A stretch of DNA of 56,097 nt, from the NCBI GenBank assembly GCA_002315505.1, contig DCGX01000046.1, positions 1-56,097 on the forward strand. Direction: 5' to 3'. The position numbers were made by a program, and so were the translations under genes. Positions 41,635 to 50,979 of this stretch are shown in pieces. Under the pieces are notes generated by a model. The model saw only the letters and a program-made list of their open reading frames with translations. It ran no database searches and had not been told where the DNA came from. Origin of the DNA: Ruminococcaceae bacterium UBA1767. Its GTDB lineage: Bacteria > Bacillota > Clostridia > Oscillospirales > Acutalibacteraceae. Every line of letters begins with the position of its first letter. The first letter of the stretch is position 1.

Positions 41635-42939
41635 ATGAAAAAAATCAACGTTTGTATTATTTCCATTATGCTTGTTTTTTGTGTTATTTTCTGTACTATG
41701 TTTTCTACCTACGCTACTCAGTACAGAGGCGACGTGAACAACGACAATAAGGTAAATTCGGCCGATGCATTGCTTATATTGCAGTATGCTGTCGGTCTGA
41801 ATAAAAGTGTAAGTACATCAGTTGGCGATATGAACGGCGACGGAAAACTGAATTCTGCTGATGCATTGCTGATTTTACAGGTTGCGGTCGGACTGAAGCA
41901 AAAGTCAACAATATTGACAACGACAAAAACTACTACAACAACCAAAACCACAACGACAACAAAAACGACAACCAAAGCAACAACTACTACAACTAAAGCT
42001 ACTACCACTTTAAAATATGAATACATAAATAAGAATTATGAAATCAAGACAAGTGGTGTAAAAACTTATATCGGTACTGTTGAAAGAGCATGGAAGATGG
42101 TTAAAAACGGTAATACCATTACAGTCAGCCGTGTTAAGTATGGTAATAAGATTACTCAAACCTTCAACAATCAGAATTTCTATCATACCACAAGCGGTCA
42201 GATAGAAAATCCCAAGACAATGACGGTTCAGCCGTATTGCTCGGTTGCTGTTATTAACACCAACGACCCTGCGAAGCTCAAAATTTCACCGGGTACAACT
42301 CAGAATGAAACAGAGTACTGGGCTAAGAATGTAGGTGCGTTAATTGCAGTTGACGGTGAGGACTTGCTTTATGAATCGCAGGCGGCTGTTATCCGAAACG
42401 GTAAGGTTATCAAGAACAGAAGCCGAACAGACAAGGCTACGGTTGAGCGTCTTATTATGTACAAGGACGGCAGAAGTTGGAGCTATCATACCGTAGGAAA
42501 TGATGAGGTTAACCAGCTTATCAGCAATGGTGCTTATAATACGTTGTGCTTCCAGAAACAAATACTGGTAAATGGCAAGAGTATGGTAACTAAGAACGAG
42601 TCGTTCTTCCGTAATCAGACCTTTATCGGACAGATAGATAAATACAACTATGTGTTTATGGTAACTGAGTTTATGCCCGTTCTTGATGTTGTCAAGGTTT
42701 TGCAGGCATATGGTGTAAAGGAAGCAGTTCAGGTTATGGGCGGTAACTGTACACAGATGTATATGTATGGCGTCGGAAATACTACAGGCTCCAATGCAAG
42801 ACTTATCAAGCCGTTGAACAAAATCGGTTATCTCGAAACTGAATTTTTAGGCAACAATAAGCTCCTCGGTCTTAACAGTGAGGGTAAACAGAAGCTCGGC
42901 GGACCGTGTAACGATGCTACAAATGTAATTTATTTCTGA
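41635..42939 (+). CDS. Secreted dockerin-containing phosphodiester glycosidase-like protein
   Basis: The product has 434 residues. Residues 1-28 are a signal peptide. Residues 31-88 form a type I dockerin with two calcium loops (GDVNNDNKVNSADALL and GDMNGDGKLNSADALL). Residues 92-125 are a Thr/Lys linker, probably glycosylated in this kind of protein. The rest resembles the phosphodiester glycosidase (NAGPA/DUF2233) fold, with AVDGEDLLYE, RLIMYKDG and EAVQVMGGNCTQMYMYG near the end. Dockerins attach enzymes to scaffoldin cohesins, as in ruminococcal cellulosomes or amylosomes. The dockerin is N-terminal here, whereas it is often C-terminal. No cohesin gene is in the window. Confidence 0.8.
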   Translation: MKKINVCIISIMLVFCVIFCTMFSTYATQYRGDVNNDNKVNSADALLILQYAVGLNKSVSTSVGDMNGDGKLNSADALLILQVAVGLKQKSTILTTTKTTTTTKTTTTTKTTTKATTTTTKATTTLKYEYINKNYEIKTSGVKTYIGTVERAWKMVKNGNTITVSRVKYGNKITQTFNNQNFYHTTSGQIENPKTMTVQPYCSVAVINTNDPAKLKISPGTTQNETEYWAKNVGALIAVDGEDLLYESQAAVIRNGKVIKNRSRTDKATVERLIMYKDGRSWSYHTVGNDEVNQLISNGAYNTLCFQKQILVNGKSMVTKNESFFRNQTFIGQIDKYNYVFMVTEFMPVLDVVKVLQAYGVKEAVQVMGGNCTQMYMYGVGNTTGSNARLIKPLNKIGYLETEFLGNNKLLGLNSEGKQKLGGPCNDATNVIYF

Positions 42940-42948
42940 TAATGACAA

Positions 42949-42984
42949 AGAATCCCGACAAAAATCGGGATTCTTGTTGCTTTC
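42949..42984 (+). terminator. Terminator after the dockerin gene
   Basis: AGAATCCCGA (42949-42958) and TCGGGATTCT (42965-42974) form a perfect 10-bp stem with a 6-nt loop. A T-rich tail with interruptions follows. Confidence 0.75.
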
Positions 42985-43004
42985 AGTTAAAAAAGTGTTA
43001 TAAT
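42977..43004 (+). promoter_or_regulatory. Promoter of the HAD-type lipoprotein gene
   Basis: TTGCTT (42977-42982) and TATAAT (42999-43004) are 16 nt apart. The ribosome site AAAGGAG follows at about 43020. Confidence 0.55.
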
Positions 43005-43031
43005 AAAACATATTTTGCGAAAGGAGACATA

Positions 43032-44579
43032 GTGGATATTCAACTATGTATTAATGCTATGAAAAGATTAATTTCTGCTTTGCTGTGTGTTAGTATGTTG
43101 TTTTTAATCTCAGGATGTTCACAGAAAAGTAAAATGCACCAAAGACTTGAAAGAAATGACTGGGCAGACGATGTAAAGGCCGCCGTCAATGATATGCTGA
43201 GCAACTGCGGAGTTGACTCGGAGGATTATAAGGAAGACACATATGCTGTCTTTGATTTTGATAACACAAGTTCGATTTTTGATGTTGAAGACCAGCTGTG
43301 CATATATCAGCTTGAGGTTATGGCTTTTGAAATCAAGCCTGAGCAGATGTCGAAGGTTTTGTTTACGGATTTGAGTGACCATAATGCAGACCTTACAAGC
43401 TACGGTCTTATCAAAGGCTCGTATAATGACATTATCGGAGATATTGTAAACGCATACACTTATCTTTACAAAACATATGGTCCGTTTACCGCAAAGGGAC
43501 TTGATGAGGCTAAAGCGGCTCAGGTGCAGAAGGATGCGCAGTGGCTTGAATTTGCGACAAAATTACGATTGCTTTATGAACTTGTCGGTGAGGTTGAATC
43601 TTCGAGTATCGCATATCCGTGGGTGCTTTACTGGTTCTATGGAATGACCGAGGATGAGGTTTATGCGCTTGCAAAGAAATCTCACGAAAAATATACAGCC
43701 GTTGAAACAAGCGAGGTTACATGGACTTCACCTGATACAGTTAAGTCGAAAATCGGTTCGGTTTCGTACACATGGACAAGCGGAGTCGGTGTTACCGAAA
43801 ATATGAAGGAATTGTGGTCAAGCCTTGAGGATAACGGCATTGATGTGTGGGTTTGCTCTGCCTCGTGCACAGCGGCTGTCAGAGCGGCAATAGATGTCTG
43901 CGGACTTCATGATTATATTACGGGTATGCTTGCGATGACAACGAAAACCGATGCGGACGGGAAATTTATTAATGCCTATGATTACGAAACAGGTTGTGGC
44001 TACTATGCTAAGGAAGATGGTGCGTGGGAAAAAATGACAACCCCGACAAGGGCACAGACCTTCCTTGACGGTAAGGTAACAGCAATTACCAATGCTATTG
44101 CGCCCGAATATAATAATCATGGTCCGATTGCAGGCTTTATGGACTCTACCGGCGACTTTAATTTCTGCACAGAGTACAAAACACTGAAGCTCGTTTGCTG
44201 TTTCAACCGTGCAAATCGAAAGATTACCGATGGTGGCGGACTTATTGCAGAAATTGCAATGTATCAGAAGGATACACTCGAATACACATTTGAAAAAGCA
44301 TCTGAGGCAGGTGATACCTTGTATGTGCTTCAGGGTCGTGACGAAAACGGTATGAGAGCCTTCAGAAACAGCAATCTTACCCTGCGTTACGGCGCAGAGG
44401 TAGGTAAGCTCTTCGCAAATGATGATAACAACACACAGCTTGAGTATATTGTCAATAATAATATGTCTGTTGCTGATGCGTTGAACACCTTCGCAGTTAA
44501 AACAGGTGAAGACCATTCCGAATTCGGCATAAAATACGGATTTCTTGACAAGTATTCGGGATATCATACACACGAATAA
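43032..44579 (+). CDS. Lipoprotein HAD-family acid phosphatase-like protein
   Basis: From GTG 43032 (AAGGAG 5 nt upstream) the product has 515 residues; an ATG nine codons later at 43059 is the alternative. The signal sequence ends in the lipobox LISGC with C29, so the protein should be lipid-anchored outside. The HAD motif I DFDNTS is at residues 75-80. A conserved serine in WVCSAS (motif II), KTDADGKFINAYDYETG, and FMDSTGDFNF (motif IV acidic pair region) follow. It looks like a large phosphoserine phosphatase-like or acid phosphatase HAD enzyme. Its substrate is unknown. It could supply phosphate together with the other secreted phosphatases of this window. Confidence 0.75.
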   Translation: MDIQLCINAMKRLISALLCVSMLFLISGCSQKSKMHQRLERNDWADDVKAAVNDMLSNCGVDSEDYKEDTYAVFDFDNTSSIFDVEDQLCIYQLEVMAFEIKPEQMSKVLFTDLSDHNADLTSYGLIKGSYNDIIGDIVNAYTYLYKTYGPFTAKGLDEAKAAQVQKDAQWLEFATKLRLLYELVGEVESSSIAYPWVLYWFYGMTEDEVYALAKKSHEKYTAVETSEVTWTSPDTVKSKIGSVSYTWTSGVGVTENMKELWSSLEDNGIDVWVCSASCTAAVRAAIDVCGLHDYITGMLAMTTKTDADGKFINAYDYETGCGYYAKEDGAWEKMTTPTRAQTFLDGKVTAITNAIAPEYNNHGPIAGFMDSTGDFNFCTEYKTLKLVCCFNRANRKITDGGGLIAEIAMYQKDTLEYTFEKASEAGDTLYVLQGRDENGMRAFRNSNLTLRYGAEVGKLFANDDNNTQLEYIVNNNMSVADALNTFAVKTGEDHSEFGIKYGFLDKYSGYHTHE

Positions 44580-44590
44580 GTATAAAAAAT

Positions 44591-44616
44591 GAGCTGTCGC
44601 TTAGTTGCGGCAGCTC
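44591..44616. terminator. Bidirectional terminator between convergent genes
   Basis: GAGCTG-T-CGC and GCG-G-CAGCTC form a 10-bp stem with one mismatch around TTAGTT. AAAAAAT precedes it (a T-run for the minus strand) and TTAAATTT follows. It serves the HAD lipoprotein gene and the mutarotase-like gene. Confidence 0.75.
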
Positions 44617-44631
44617 TTAAATTTATCTGAC

Positions 44632-45480
44632 TTATTCAATAATTTCTGCTGAATACGGGAAAACGAATTCCTCACCCGGCATAATCTTCTGAATTCCTCT
44701 CTTTTCTGAGAAATCTTTCTTCTCATAGGAATCGTTAATGCCGTACCATGGCTCAATGCAGACATATTCAGCACCCGGATTTGCCCATATTCCGAGGAAA
44801 GGAACCTTACCGAAGTTAAATTTGATAACCTGCGGACGGAAGTTGCTCTTGAGGTAAACTGTGTCTGACTTCATACCTGAAAGAATATGTGCATCGTTGT
44901 CGAAAACATGCTCGGTGATTTCAAAAATCTTTGAATCAACAAGTGACGGATGGAGTTTACCATCAAGGATTGCGTCGGGTGTAATCATTTCACAGTTGAG
45001 AGTTTCATTCTCTTCAAACTCAAGATAATCACCGATTTTGCAATTGAATCCCGGATGTGCACCGATTGAGAAGTACATAGCTTCATCTTCCTCACTCTTT
45101 ACAATGTGAGTAACAGTGAGCTTCTTGCCGTCAAGACGGAATTCAATGTCGATAATATATTTATACGGATACTGCTTGAGCGAATCCTCGTTGTAGCTCT
45201 GTGTGAGAACGATGTAATTCTCGCCCTGCTCCTTGAGAGTGAATTCTCTGTGACGTGCAATTCCGTGGCGACCCATTTCGTACTCATTTCCCTTAATTGT
45301 GCACTTGTTGTTGAGAATCGTACCAACGATAGGGAAGAGCAATGGTGATTGACCTGCCCATACATTGGGATTGCTCTGCCAGAGGTATTCGATGCCTGTA
45401 ACCTTTGACTTGAAGGATGAGAGCTCAGCACCCATTTCTTTAACTGCAATTGAAACTAAATCGTTTTCAAGATAAAACAT
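44632..45480 (-). CDS. Aldose 1-epimerase (mutarotase) family protein, LacX-like
   Basis: The product has 282 residues from ATG 45480 behind AGGAGG; an upstream in-frame start 19 codons away has none. Conserved parts are LENDLVSIAVKEMGAELSSF, PLLFPIVG, GRHGIARHREF, AMYFSIGAHPGFN and FLGIWANPGAEYVCIEPWYG. These match the LacX/YeaD-like branch. The histidines and the C-terminal glutamate of the active site are in place. It probably interconverts sugar anomers in the cytoplasm. Confidence 0.88.
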   Translation of the reverse strand: MFYLENDLVSIAVKEMGAELSSFKSKVTGIEYLWQSNPNVWAGQSPLLFPIVGTILNNKCTIKGNEYEMGRHGIARHREFTLKEQGENYIVLTQSYNEDSLKQYPYKYIIDIEFRLDGKKLTVTHIVKSEEDEAMYFSIGAHPGFNCKIGDYLEFEENETLNCEMITPDAILDGKLHPSLVDSKIFEITEHVFDNDAHILSGMKSDTVYLKSNFRPQVIKFNFGKVPFLGIWANPGAEYVCIEPWYGINDSYEKKDFSEKRGIQKIMPGEEFVFPYSAEIIE

Positions 45481-45567
45481 TTTTTCGTCCTCCTTTTTTA
45501 TTAAAGTAATTATATACAATAATGCTGAAAAAATCAATAAAGTATTGCAAAAAAATGCATAATTATA

Positions 45568-45596
45568 TTGATATTTATTTTAAAAAATGTTAAAAT
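45568..45596 (+). promoter_or_regulatory. Promoter of the ftsK/spoIIIE gene
   Basis: TTGATA (45568-45573) and TAAAAT (45591-45596) are 17 nt apart in AT-rich DNA. The start codon lies 46 nt downstream behind GGAGG. Confidence 0.6.
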
Positions 45597-45642
45597 ATAC
45601 GATATATTGGGTAAAATATCTTTTAAATTTTCGGAGGAAATT

Positions 45643-48225
45643 ATGGCGGCAGAAAAAAAGACCACGACTAAGAAAAAAACGTCGTCAAATACTAAAAAAA
45701 CGCAGGCTTCAAAATCTGCATCAAAACCAAAATCAAATACAAACAGCAACAAAACATCAAGCAAATCCAAACAGGAAAAGATTGTAAAAAAATCATTTCT
45801 TGAGAGCAATCGTCAGATGGTTGCGTGGATTTTGTTTGCAGTTTCTGCGTTGCTTTTAGCGGCTGTTTTAATAAAGGGCGAGGCTGTCTGGCTCGGTCTT
45901 CATAACGGCATTTTCGGATTGTTCGGAATCTGCTCATACGTATGGCCGCTTATTCTTATTTATGTAGCAATTATGATTTCCACCAACAACACGGACAGAA
46001 CCGTTAAGGGCAACATTATCGGGGCTTCTGTATTTGTGTTGCTTCTGTCGGGACTTGTACATATTCTTTCGGGAAATACGGACAACGGAAGTCTTTCCGA
46101 TCAGATTGAACAGGTGTGGCTTATCAAGGATACAGTCACTATTAAAAGCGGCGGTGTAATCGGAGCACTTATGGGTGGAATACCTCATTCGCTTTTCGGT
46201 AAAGCTCCTGCAGTGATTGTACTCATTATTTTTGAAATCCTCGACTTTGTATTTATTACAAAAACTTCTCTTGCGGGAATTTACATTTTCATAAAAGAAT
46301 GGATTGATTCACGTAAGGAAAAGAAGCTTCAGCGTGAGTCTGAGCGTGAAGAAGAGGAAGACACAGAGGAATACATTCCAAAGAAAAAGCGCAAGTTTGT
46401 ACCGATTGATATCGGTCCTGCCGCAGATGATACTCCCGAGGACAGCATTATTATTGACGAGCTTGTCGGAAACGCAAAGAAGAAGGACGGAAAGCCTGCT
46501 TCAAAACAGCCGATACCGTTTATTCTTGATACGAGCACAGGTGAAGTGATTGAGGAAAAGCCTGCTGACGAGCCGGTTAACATCGACCTTGAAAGTATTA
46601 TTCACAAAGCAAATAAGGGAGCTGAGAAAAAGCCTGCTCCTGCAAAGGAATCAAAAGCACCGAAGGAGGAGCCTGTTCAGGTGTTCCACACCTATCAGAA
46701 GCCGCCGATTGAATGTCTGAATTATGCGAATAATGACGGTGCAATGAGCTATGAGGAAGAACTTAAAATCAATGCAAAGAAGCTCGTTGATACACTTAAC
46801 AGCTTCGGTGTTTCAACAAAAATTGTTGATATCTGCCGTGGCCCGTCAGTTACAAGATATGAGCTTCAGCCTGCCGCAGGTGTTAAAATCAGCAAGATAA
46901 CAAGTCTTGCAGACGATATCGCACTTGCACTTGCATCGTCGGGTGTAAGAATTGAAGCTCCGATTCCCAATAAATCTGCTGTAGGTATTGAAGTACCGAA
47001 CAAGAATCGTTCAACGGTTTCTCTTCGTGAAATTATTGAAACACCTGTTTACAGAAATGCAAAGAGTAAGCTCAACGTCAGCCTCGGTAAGGATATAACA
47101 GGTAATACAATCTGCGCCGATGTTGCGAAGATGCCGCACTTGCTTATCGCAGGTACAACAGGTTCAGGTAAATCTGTTTGTCTTAATGCAATGATTATCA
47201 GCATTCTCTATAATTCAACCCCTGATGAGGTTAAGCTCCTTATGATTGACCCGAAGCAGGTTGAATTCACGATTTACAACGGAATCCCGCATTTGCTCGT
47301 TCCTGTTGTTGCCGACCCGAGAAAAGCCGCAGGTGCGCTCGGCTGGGCGGTTACTGAGATGCTTCAGAGATATAAGATGTTCTCAGAAAAGAGTGTCCGT
47401 GACATCAAGGGCTATAATAAATTAGCCGAAACAGACGAAACAATGACACCAATGCCTCATATCTGTATTTTTATTGATGAGTTGTCTGACCTTATGATGG
47501 CTGCACCGAATGAGGTTGAGGATTCGATTTGCCGTCTTGCACAGATGGCCCGTGCCGCAGGTATGCACCTTGTCATTGCAACACAAAGACCGTCTGTAAA
47601 TGTTATCACAGGTATTATCAAGGCAAATATCCCGAGCCGAATTGCACTTTCGGTTTCATCGCAGGTCGATTCAAGAACAATTATCGACTCTGTCGGAGCT
47701 GAGAAGCTGCTCGGTAACGGTGATATGCTTTTCAATCCTGTCGGAGTTTCAAAGCCTGTACGTGTGCAGGGCTGTTATGTTTCCGATGAGGAAGTTGAAA
47801 ATGTTGTTAAATTTATAAAGAGCCAGACTGAGGACGAGAAGAAGTATGACGAAGATGTTATGCAGGAAATCGAGCGTCAGGCGGCTATGGAGCCTAAGAA
47901 GAATTCATCTGTTTCCACATCGGCTGACAGTGATGATTCTTCGGGCGGAGATGAAATGATTCCTAAGGCTATCGAGGTTGTAGTTGAGGCACAGCTTGCA
48001 TCGACAACCCTGCTTCAGAGAAAATTGAAGCTCGGCTATGCAAGAGCGGCAAGAATTATGGATGAGCTTGAGGAAAGACAGATTGTCGGTCCGTTTGAGG
48101 GAAGTAAACCGAGAAAGGTACTTGTTTCAAAACAGCAATGGATGGAAATGAATGCACTTGCAAATGCATCTGCACCGATTGAAAATCCGATTGAAACTGA
48201 CGAAGATTTTGATTACAGCGAGTGA
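45643..48225 (+). CDS. ftsK: DNA translocase FtsK/SpoIIIE
   Basis: The product has 860 residues from ATG 45643 (CGGAGGAAATT upstream). A Lys/Thr/Ser-rich N-terminus of about 50 residues precedes about four membrane helices (60-215), then a charged linker. The motor has the Walker A motif GTTGSGKS at 504-511, Walker B ICIFIDELSDL, and ATQRPSVNVITG. The C-terminal gamma winged helix (TTLLQRKLKLGYARAARIMDELE) reads KOPS/SRS-type DNA signals. It pumps chromosome arms through the septum. FtsK and SpoIIIE roles cannot be told apart here. Confidence 0.95.
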   Translation: MAAEKKTTTKKKTSSNTKKTQASKSASKPKSNTNSNKTSSKSKQEKIVKKSFLESNRQMVAWILFAVSALLLAAVLIKGEAVWLGLHNGIFGLFGICSYVWPLILIYVAIMISTNNTDRTVKGNIIGASVFVLLLSGLVHILSGNTDNGSLSDQIEQVWLIKDTVTIKSGGVIGALMGGIPHSLFGKAPAVIVLIIFEILDFVFITKTSLAGIYIFIKEWIDSRKEKKLQRESEREEEEDTEEYIPKKKRKFVPIDIGPAADDTPEDSIIIDELVGNAKKKDGKPASKQPIPFILDTSTGEVIEEKPADEPVNIDLESIIHKANKGAEKKPAPAKESKAPKEEPVQVFHTYQKPPIECLNYANNDGAMSYEEELKINAKKLVDTLNSFGVSTKIVDICRGPSVTRYELQPAAGVKISKITSLADDIALALASSGVRIEAPIPNKSAVGIEVPNKNRSTVSLREIIETPVYRNAKSKLNVSLGKDITGNTICADVAKMPHLLIAGTTGSGKSVCLNAMIISILYNSTPDEVKLLMIDPKQVEFTIYNGIPHLLVPVVADPRKAAGALGWAVTEMLQRYKMFSEKSVRDIKGYNKLAETDETMTPMPHICIFIDELSDLMMAAPNEVEDSICRLAQMARAAGMHLVIATQRPSVNVITGIIKANIPSRIALSVSSQVDSRTIIDSVGAEKLLGNGDMLFNPVGVSKPVRVQGCYVSDEEVENVVKFIKSQTEDEKKYDEDVMQEIERQAAMEPKKNSSVSTSADSDDSSGGDEMIPKAIEVVVEAQLASTTLLQRKLKLGYARAARIMDELEERQIVGPFEGSKPRKVLVSKQQWMEMNALANASAPIENPIETDEDFDYSE

Positions 48226-48234
48226 GGAAAATAA

Positions 48235-50094
48235 ATGTTTTTACCGGTTACAGCGCAGGAAGTTAAGGACAGAGGATGGGACGAGGTTGATTTCGTTTAT
48301 GTTACGGGAGATGCCTATGTTGACCATCCGAGCTTCGGTGCGGCCATAATTACAAGAGTTATGGAGGCGGAGGGCTACCGTGTAGCCGTTCTAGCACAGC
48401 CGGAGTGGAAAACAACAGACGATTTCAAACGATTCGGCAGACCGAAGCTTGGATTTATGGTTTCTTCGGGAAATATAGATTCAATGGTGGCACACTATAC
48501 CGCCGCCAAAAAACACAGAAGTCAGGATGCTTATTCACCGGGAAAGGTGATGGGACTTCGACCGGACAGAGCCGTAATCGTCTATTGCAATAAAATTCGT
48601 GAGGCTTACGGAAACGTGCCGATTATTATCGGCGGACTTGAGGCTTCGCTTCGACGCTTTGCTCATTATGATTATTGGGACGATAAAATCCGAAAGAGCA
48701 TTCTTTTTGATTCGCAGGCGGACTTGATTTCTTACGGAATGGGTGAAAATCAGACCATTGAAATCTGCAGACGACTTTCAAACGGTGAGGATATCAGCAC
48801 GATTACCGATGTTTTGGGTACTTGCTATTCGTGTGATGTTCACGATACACCGCTTTACGGTGCAGAGTGTCCGTCATACGAGAATGTTTGTAAGAGCAAA
48901 AAAGAATACGCAATTTCCTGCCGTATAGAGCAGGACGAGCAGGACCATATACGTGGTAAGCTTATTAAGCAGCGACACGGCAACAGAATGCTTGTTCAGA
49001 ATCCACCAATGCCACCGCTTACGCAGGAGGAAATGGATTGGGTTTACTCTCTGAATTACGAGAGAACATATCATCCGATGTATGAAGAAATGGGCGGTGT
49101 TCCTGCAATTGAAGAGGTTGAATTTTCAATCACGCATAACAGAGGCTGCTTCGGTGCTTGTAATTTCTGTTCGATAGCATTCCATCAGGGACGTTCGATT
49201 ACAACGAGAAGCAAGCAGTCAATTGTTGACGAAGCAAAATTGCTTACACAGAAGCCGAATTTCAAAGGCTATATTCACGATATCGGCGGACCTACCGCAA
49301 ATTTCCGAAGAACAAGCTGTCTTGTTCAGCTTGAAAAAGGACTTTGCAAGGGCAAAAAGTGTTTAGCACCTGTTCCGTGTAAGGCACTCGAAGCCGACCA
49401 TACGGAATATCTTGATATATTAAGAACAGTTCGTGAGCTTCCGAAGGTGAAAAAGGTTTTCATCCGTTCGGGAATCCGTTATGATTATATGCTCAGGGAT
49501 AAGGATGATACCTTCTTTCGTGAGCTTGTAAAGTACCACGTCAGCGGTCAGCTCAAGGTTGCTCCCGAGCATTGCTCTGCGGCAGTTTTAGATAAAATGG
49601 GTAAGCCCCATATTGAAGCATACATAGAATTTTCAAAGAAGTATTTTCAGCTCAGTGATGATGCAGGAAAGGAACAGTATCTTGTTCCGTATCTTATGTC
49701 CTCACATCCCGGCTCGACCTTAAAGGATGCAATCGAGCTTGCGACATTTTTGAAAAAGCGACATATCCGACCTGAGCAGGTGCAGGATTTTTATCCGACT
49801 CCGGGCACGATTTCAACCTGTATGTTTTACACAGAGCTTGACCCATACACATTAAAGGAAGTTTACGTTGCGAAAACTCCGCACGATAAGGCTTTGCAGA
49901 GGGCGTTGTTACAGTATTACGATGACAGAAACCGTGATTTGGTCGAAGAGGCTCTGCGTAAGGCAGGCAGATTTGATTTAATCGGTTATTCAGATAAATG
50001 TCTTGTAAGACCTAAGTCACATCCGCAAAGGAAACAAAATAACAGTAGCTACGGCGGTAATAATTATGGCAAAAAGAAAACAAGCAAACACTAA
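48235..50094 (+). CDS. YgiQ-type radical SAM protein
   Basis: The product has 619 residues, starting 9 nt after the ftsK stop. The N-terminal part begins FLPVTAQEVKDRGWDEVDFVYVTGDAYVDHPSF, the family mark. The radical SAM cluster site is C305-x3-C309-x2-C312 in NRGCFGACNFCS. KVAPEH and a long C-terminal part (DFYPTPGTISTCMFYT) follow. YgiQ proteins (UPF0313) have no settled reaction that I know. It overlaps the next gene by 29 nt, so the two are probably translated together. Confidence 0.93.
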   Translation: MFLPVTAQEVKDRGWDEVDFVYVTGDAYVDHPSFGAAIITRVMEAEGYRVAVLAQPEWKTTDDFKRFGRPKLGFMVSSGNIDSMVAHYTAAKKHRSQDAYSPGKVMGLRPDRAVIVYCNKIREAYGNVPIIIGGLEASLRRFAHYDYWDDKIRKSILFDSQADLISYGMGENQTIEICRRLSNGEDISTITDVLGTCYSCDVHDTPLYGAECPSYENVCKSKKEYAISCRIEQDEQDHIRGKLIKQRHGNRMLVQNPPMPPLTQEEMDWVYSLNYERTYHPMYEEMGGVPAIEEVEFSITHNRGCFGACNFCSIAFHQGRSITTRSKQSIVDEAKLLTQKPNFKGYIHDIGGPTANFRRTSCLVQLEKGLCKGKKCLAPVPCKALEADHTEYLDILRTVRELPKVKKVFIRSGIRYDYMLRDKDDTFFRELVKYHVSGQLKVAPEHCSAAVLDKMGKPHIEAYIEFSKKYFQLSDDAGKEQYLVPYLMSSHPGSTLKDAIELATFLKKRHIRPEQVQDFYPTPGTISTCMFYTELDPYTLKEVYVAKTPHDKALQRALLQYYDDRNRDLVEEALRKAGRFDLIGYSDKCLVRPKSHPQRKQNNSSYGGNNYGKKKTSKH

Positions 50095-50962
50095 ATTTGT
50101 AACAGGAATAGTGATTTTTATTCTTGCTGTAATCACAGTGGTTGTCGGAAACAGTCTTGCAGATAAAAAAGAGCCTGAGCCTGTTGCTCCGACTATATCG
50201 GACGATAAAATGTACATTGATTTTATTGATGTCGGACAGGGCAACTGCACATTGATTACCTGCGGTGAAACGACAATTCTTGTCGATGCAGGTGATAAGG
50301 CTTACGGCGAAACAGTAGTAAATTACCTCAACGAAAAGGATGTTGATGACATTGATTTGCTCATCGCAACTCATCCGCATTCCGACCACATCGGCGGATT
50401 GATTGAGGTGGCGAATTCATTTTCAATCGGTGATATAATTATGCCGTCTGTACCTAAGGCGATTGTGCCGACGAATTCAACGTACAGGAATTTTCTTACG
50501 GCAATTTCGAATAATAACAATAAAATTATCAAAGCTCAGTCGGGCATGACATACACCTACGGCGAATTGCAGGTCGAGATTTTCGGGCCAATCGGAGAAT
50601 ACGAGGATTTAAATAATGAATCAGTTGTTTTAAAAATTACATATGGTCAAACCTCGGTAATGCTGATGGGTGATGCCGAAACCGATGCTGAAAAGGATTT
50701 GCTCAGTGCAGGCTTTGATTTCAGTGCAGATATTATGAATATGGGACATCACGGAAGCAGAACATCCTCGAGTGTAGAAATGCTTCGGGCGGTTGACCCC
50801 GAATATGCGGTTATTTGTTGCGGAGAGGGTAACGATTACGGACATCCTCACAAGCAAACATTAAATAAACTGAATAAACTGGGTATTGAATATTACAGAA
50901 CAGACCTTGACGGCGATATCTTGTTTGAATCAGACGGCAAAACAGTTAATAAAATTAGTTAA
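50066..50962 (+). CDS. Membrane-anchored metallo-beta-lactamase-fold hydrolase, like the ComEC C-terminal domain
   Basis: The product has 298 residues. A basic N-terminus and one membrane helix (about 11-29) precede the hydrolase domain. Metal motifs are THPHSDHIGG with H103, H105, D107 and H108, then MLMGDAE and MGHHGS. FIDVGQGNCTLI at the domain start is typical of the ComEC-type branch. The catalytic domain would face outside, so it could act as a nuclease or phosphodiesterase on external DNA. A full comEC starts at 54521, so this is a separate relative. Function is inferred. Confidence 0.88.
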   Translation: MAKRKQANTKFVTGIVIFILAVITVVVGNSLADKKEPEPVAPTISDDKMYIDFIDVGQGNCTLITCGETTILVDAGDKAYGETVVNYLNEKDVDDIDLLIATHPHSDHIGGLIEVANSFSIGDIIMPSVPKAIVPTNSTYRNFLTAISNNNNKIIKAQSGMTYTYGELQVEIFGPIGEYEDLNNESVVLKITYGQTSVMLMGDAETDAEKDLLSAGFDFSADIMNMGHHGSRTSSSVEMLRAVDPEYAVICCGEGNDYGHPHKQTLNKLNKLGIEYYRTDLDGDILFESDGKTVNKIS

Positions 50963-50979
50963 GATATAGGAGAGTTATT

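Noticed and set aside
41926..42010. Tandem ACA/ACT repeats, considered as a CRISPR or satellite repeat
   Set aside because: They encode the Thr/Lys linker in frame and have no spacer structure. No CRISPR array was seen elsewhere in the window.
41718..42026. Val-rich minus-strand frame opposite the dockerin gene
   Set aside because: It is a by-product of the Thr/Lys linker repeat on the other strand.
43818..44573. 251-codon frame opposite the HAD lipoprotein gene
   Set aside because: It is antisense to a clear gene with signal peptide and HAD motifs, and has no ribosome site.
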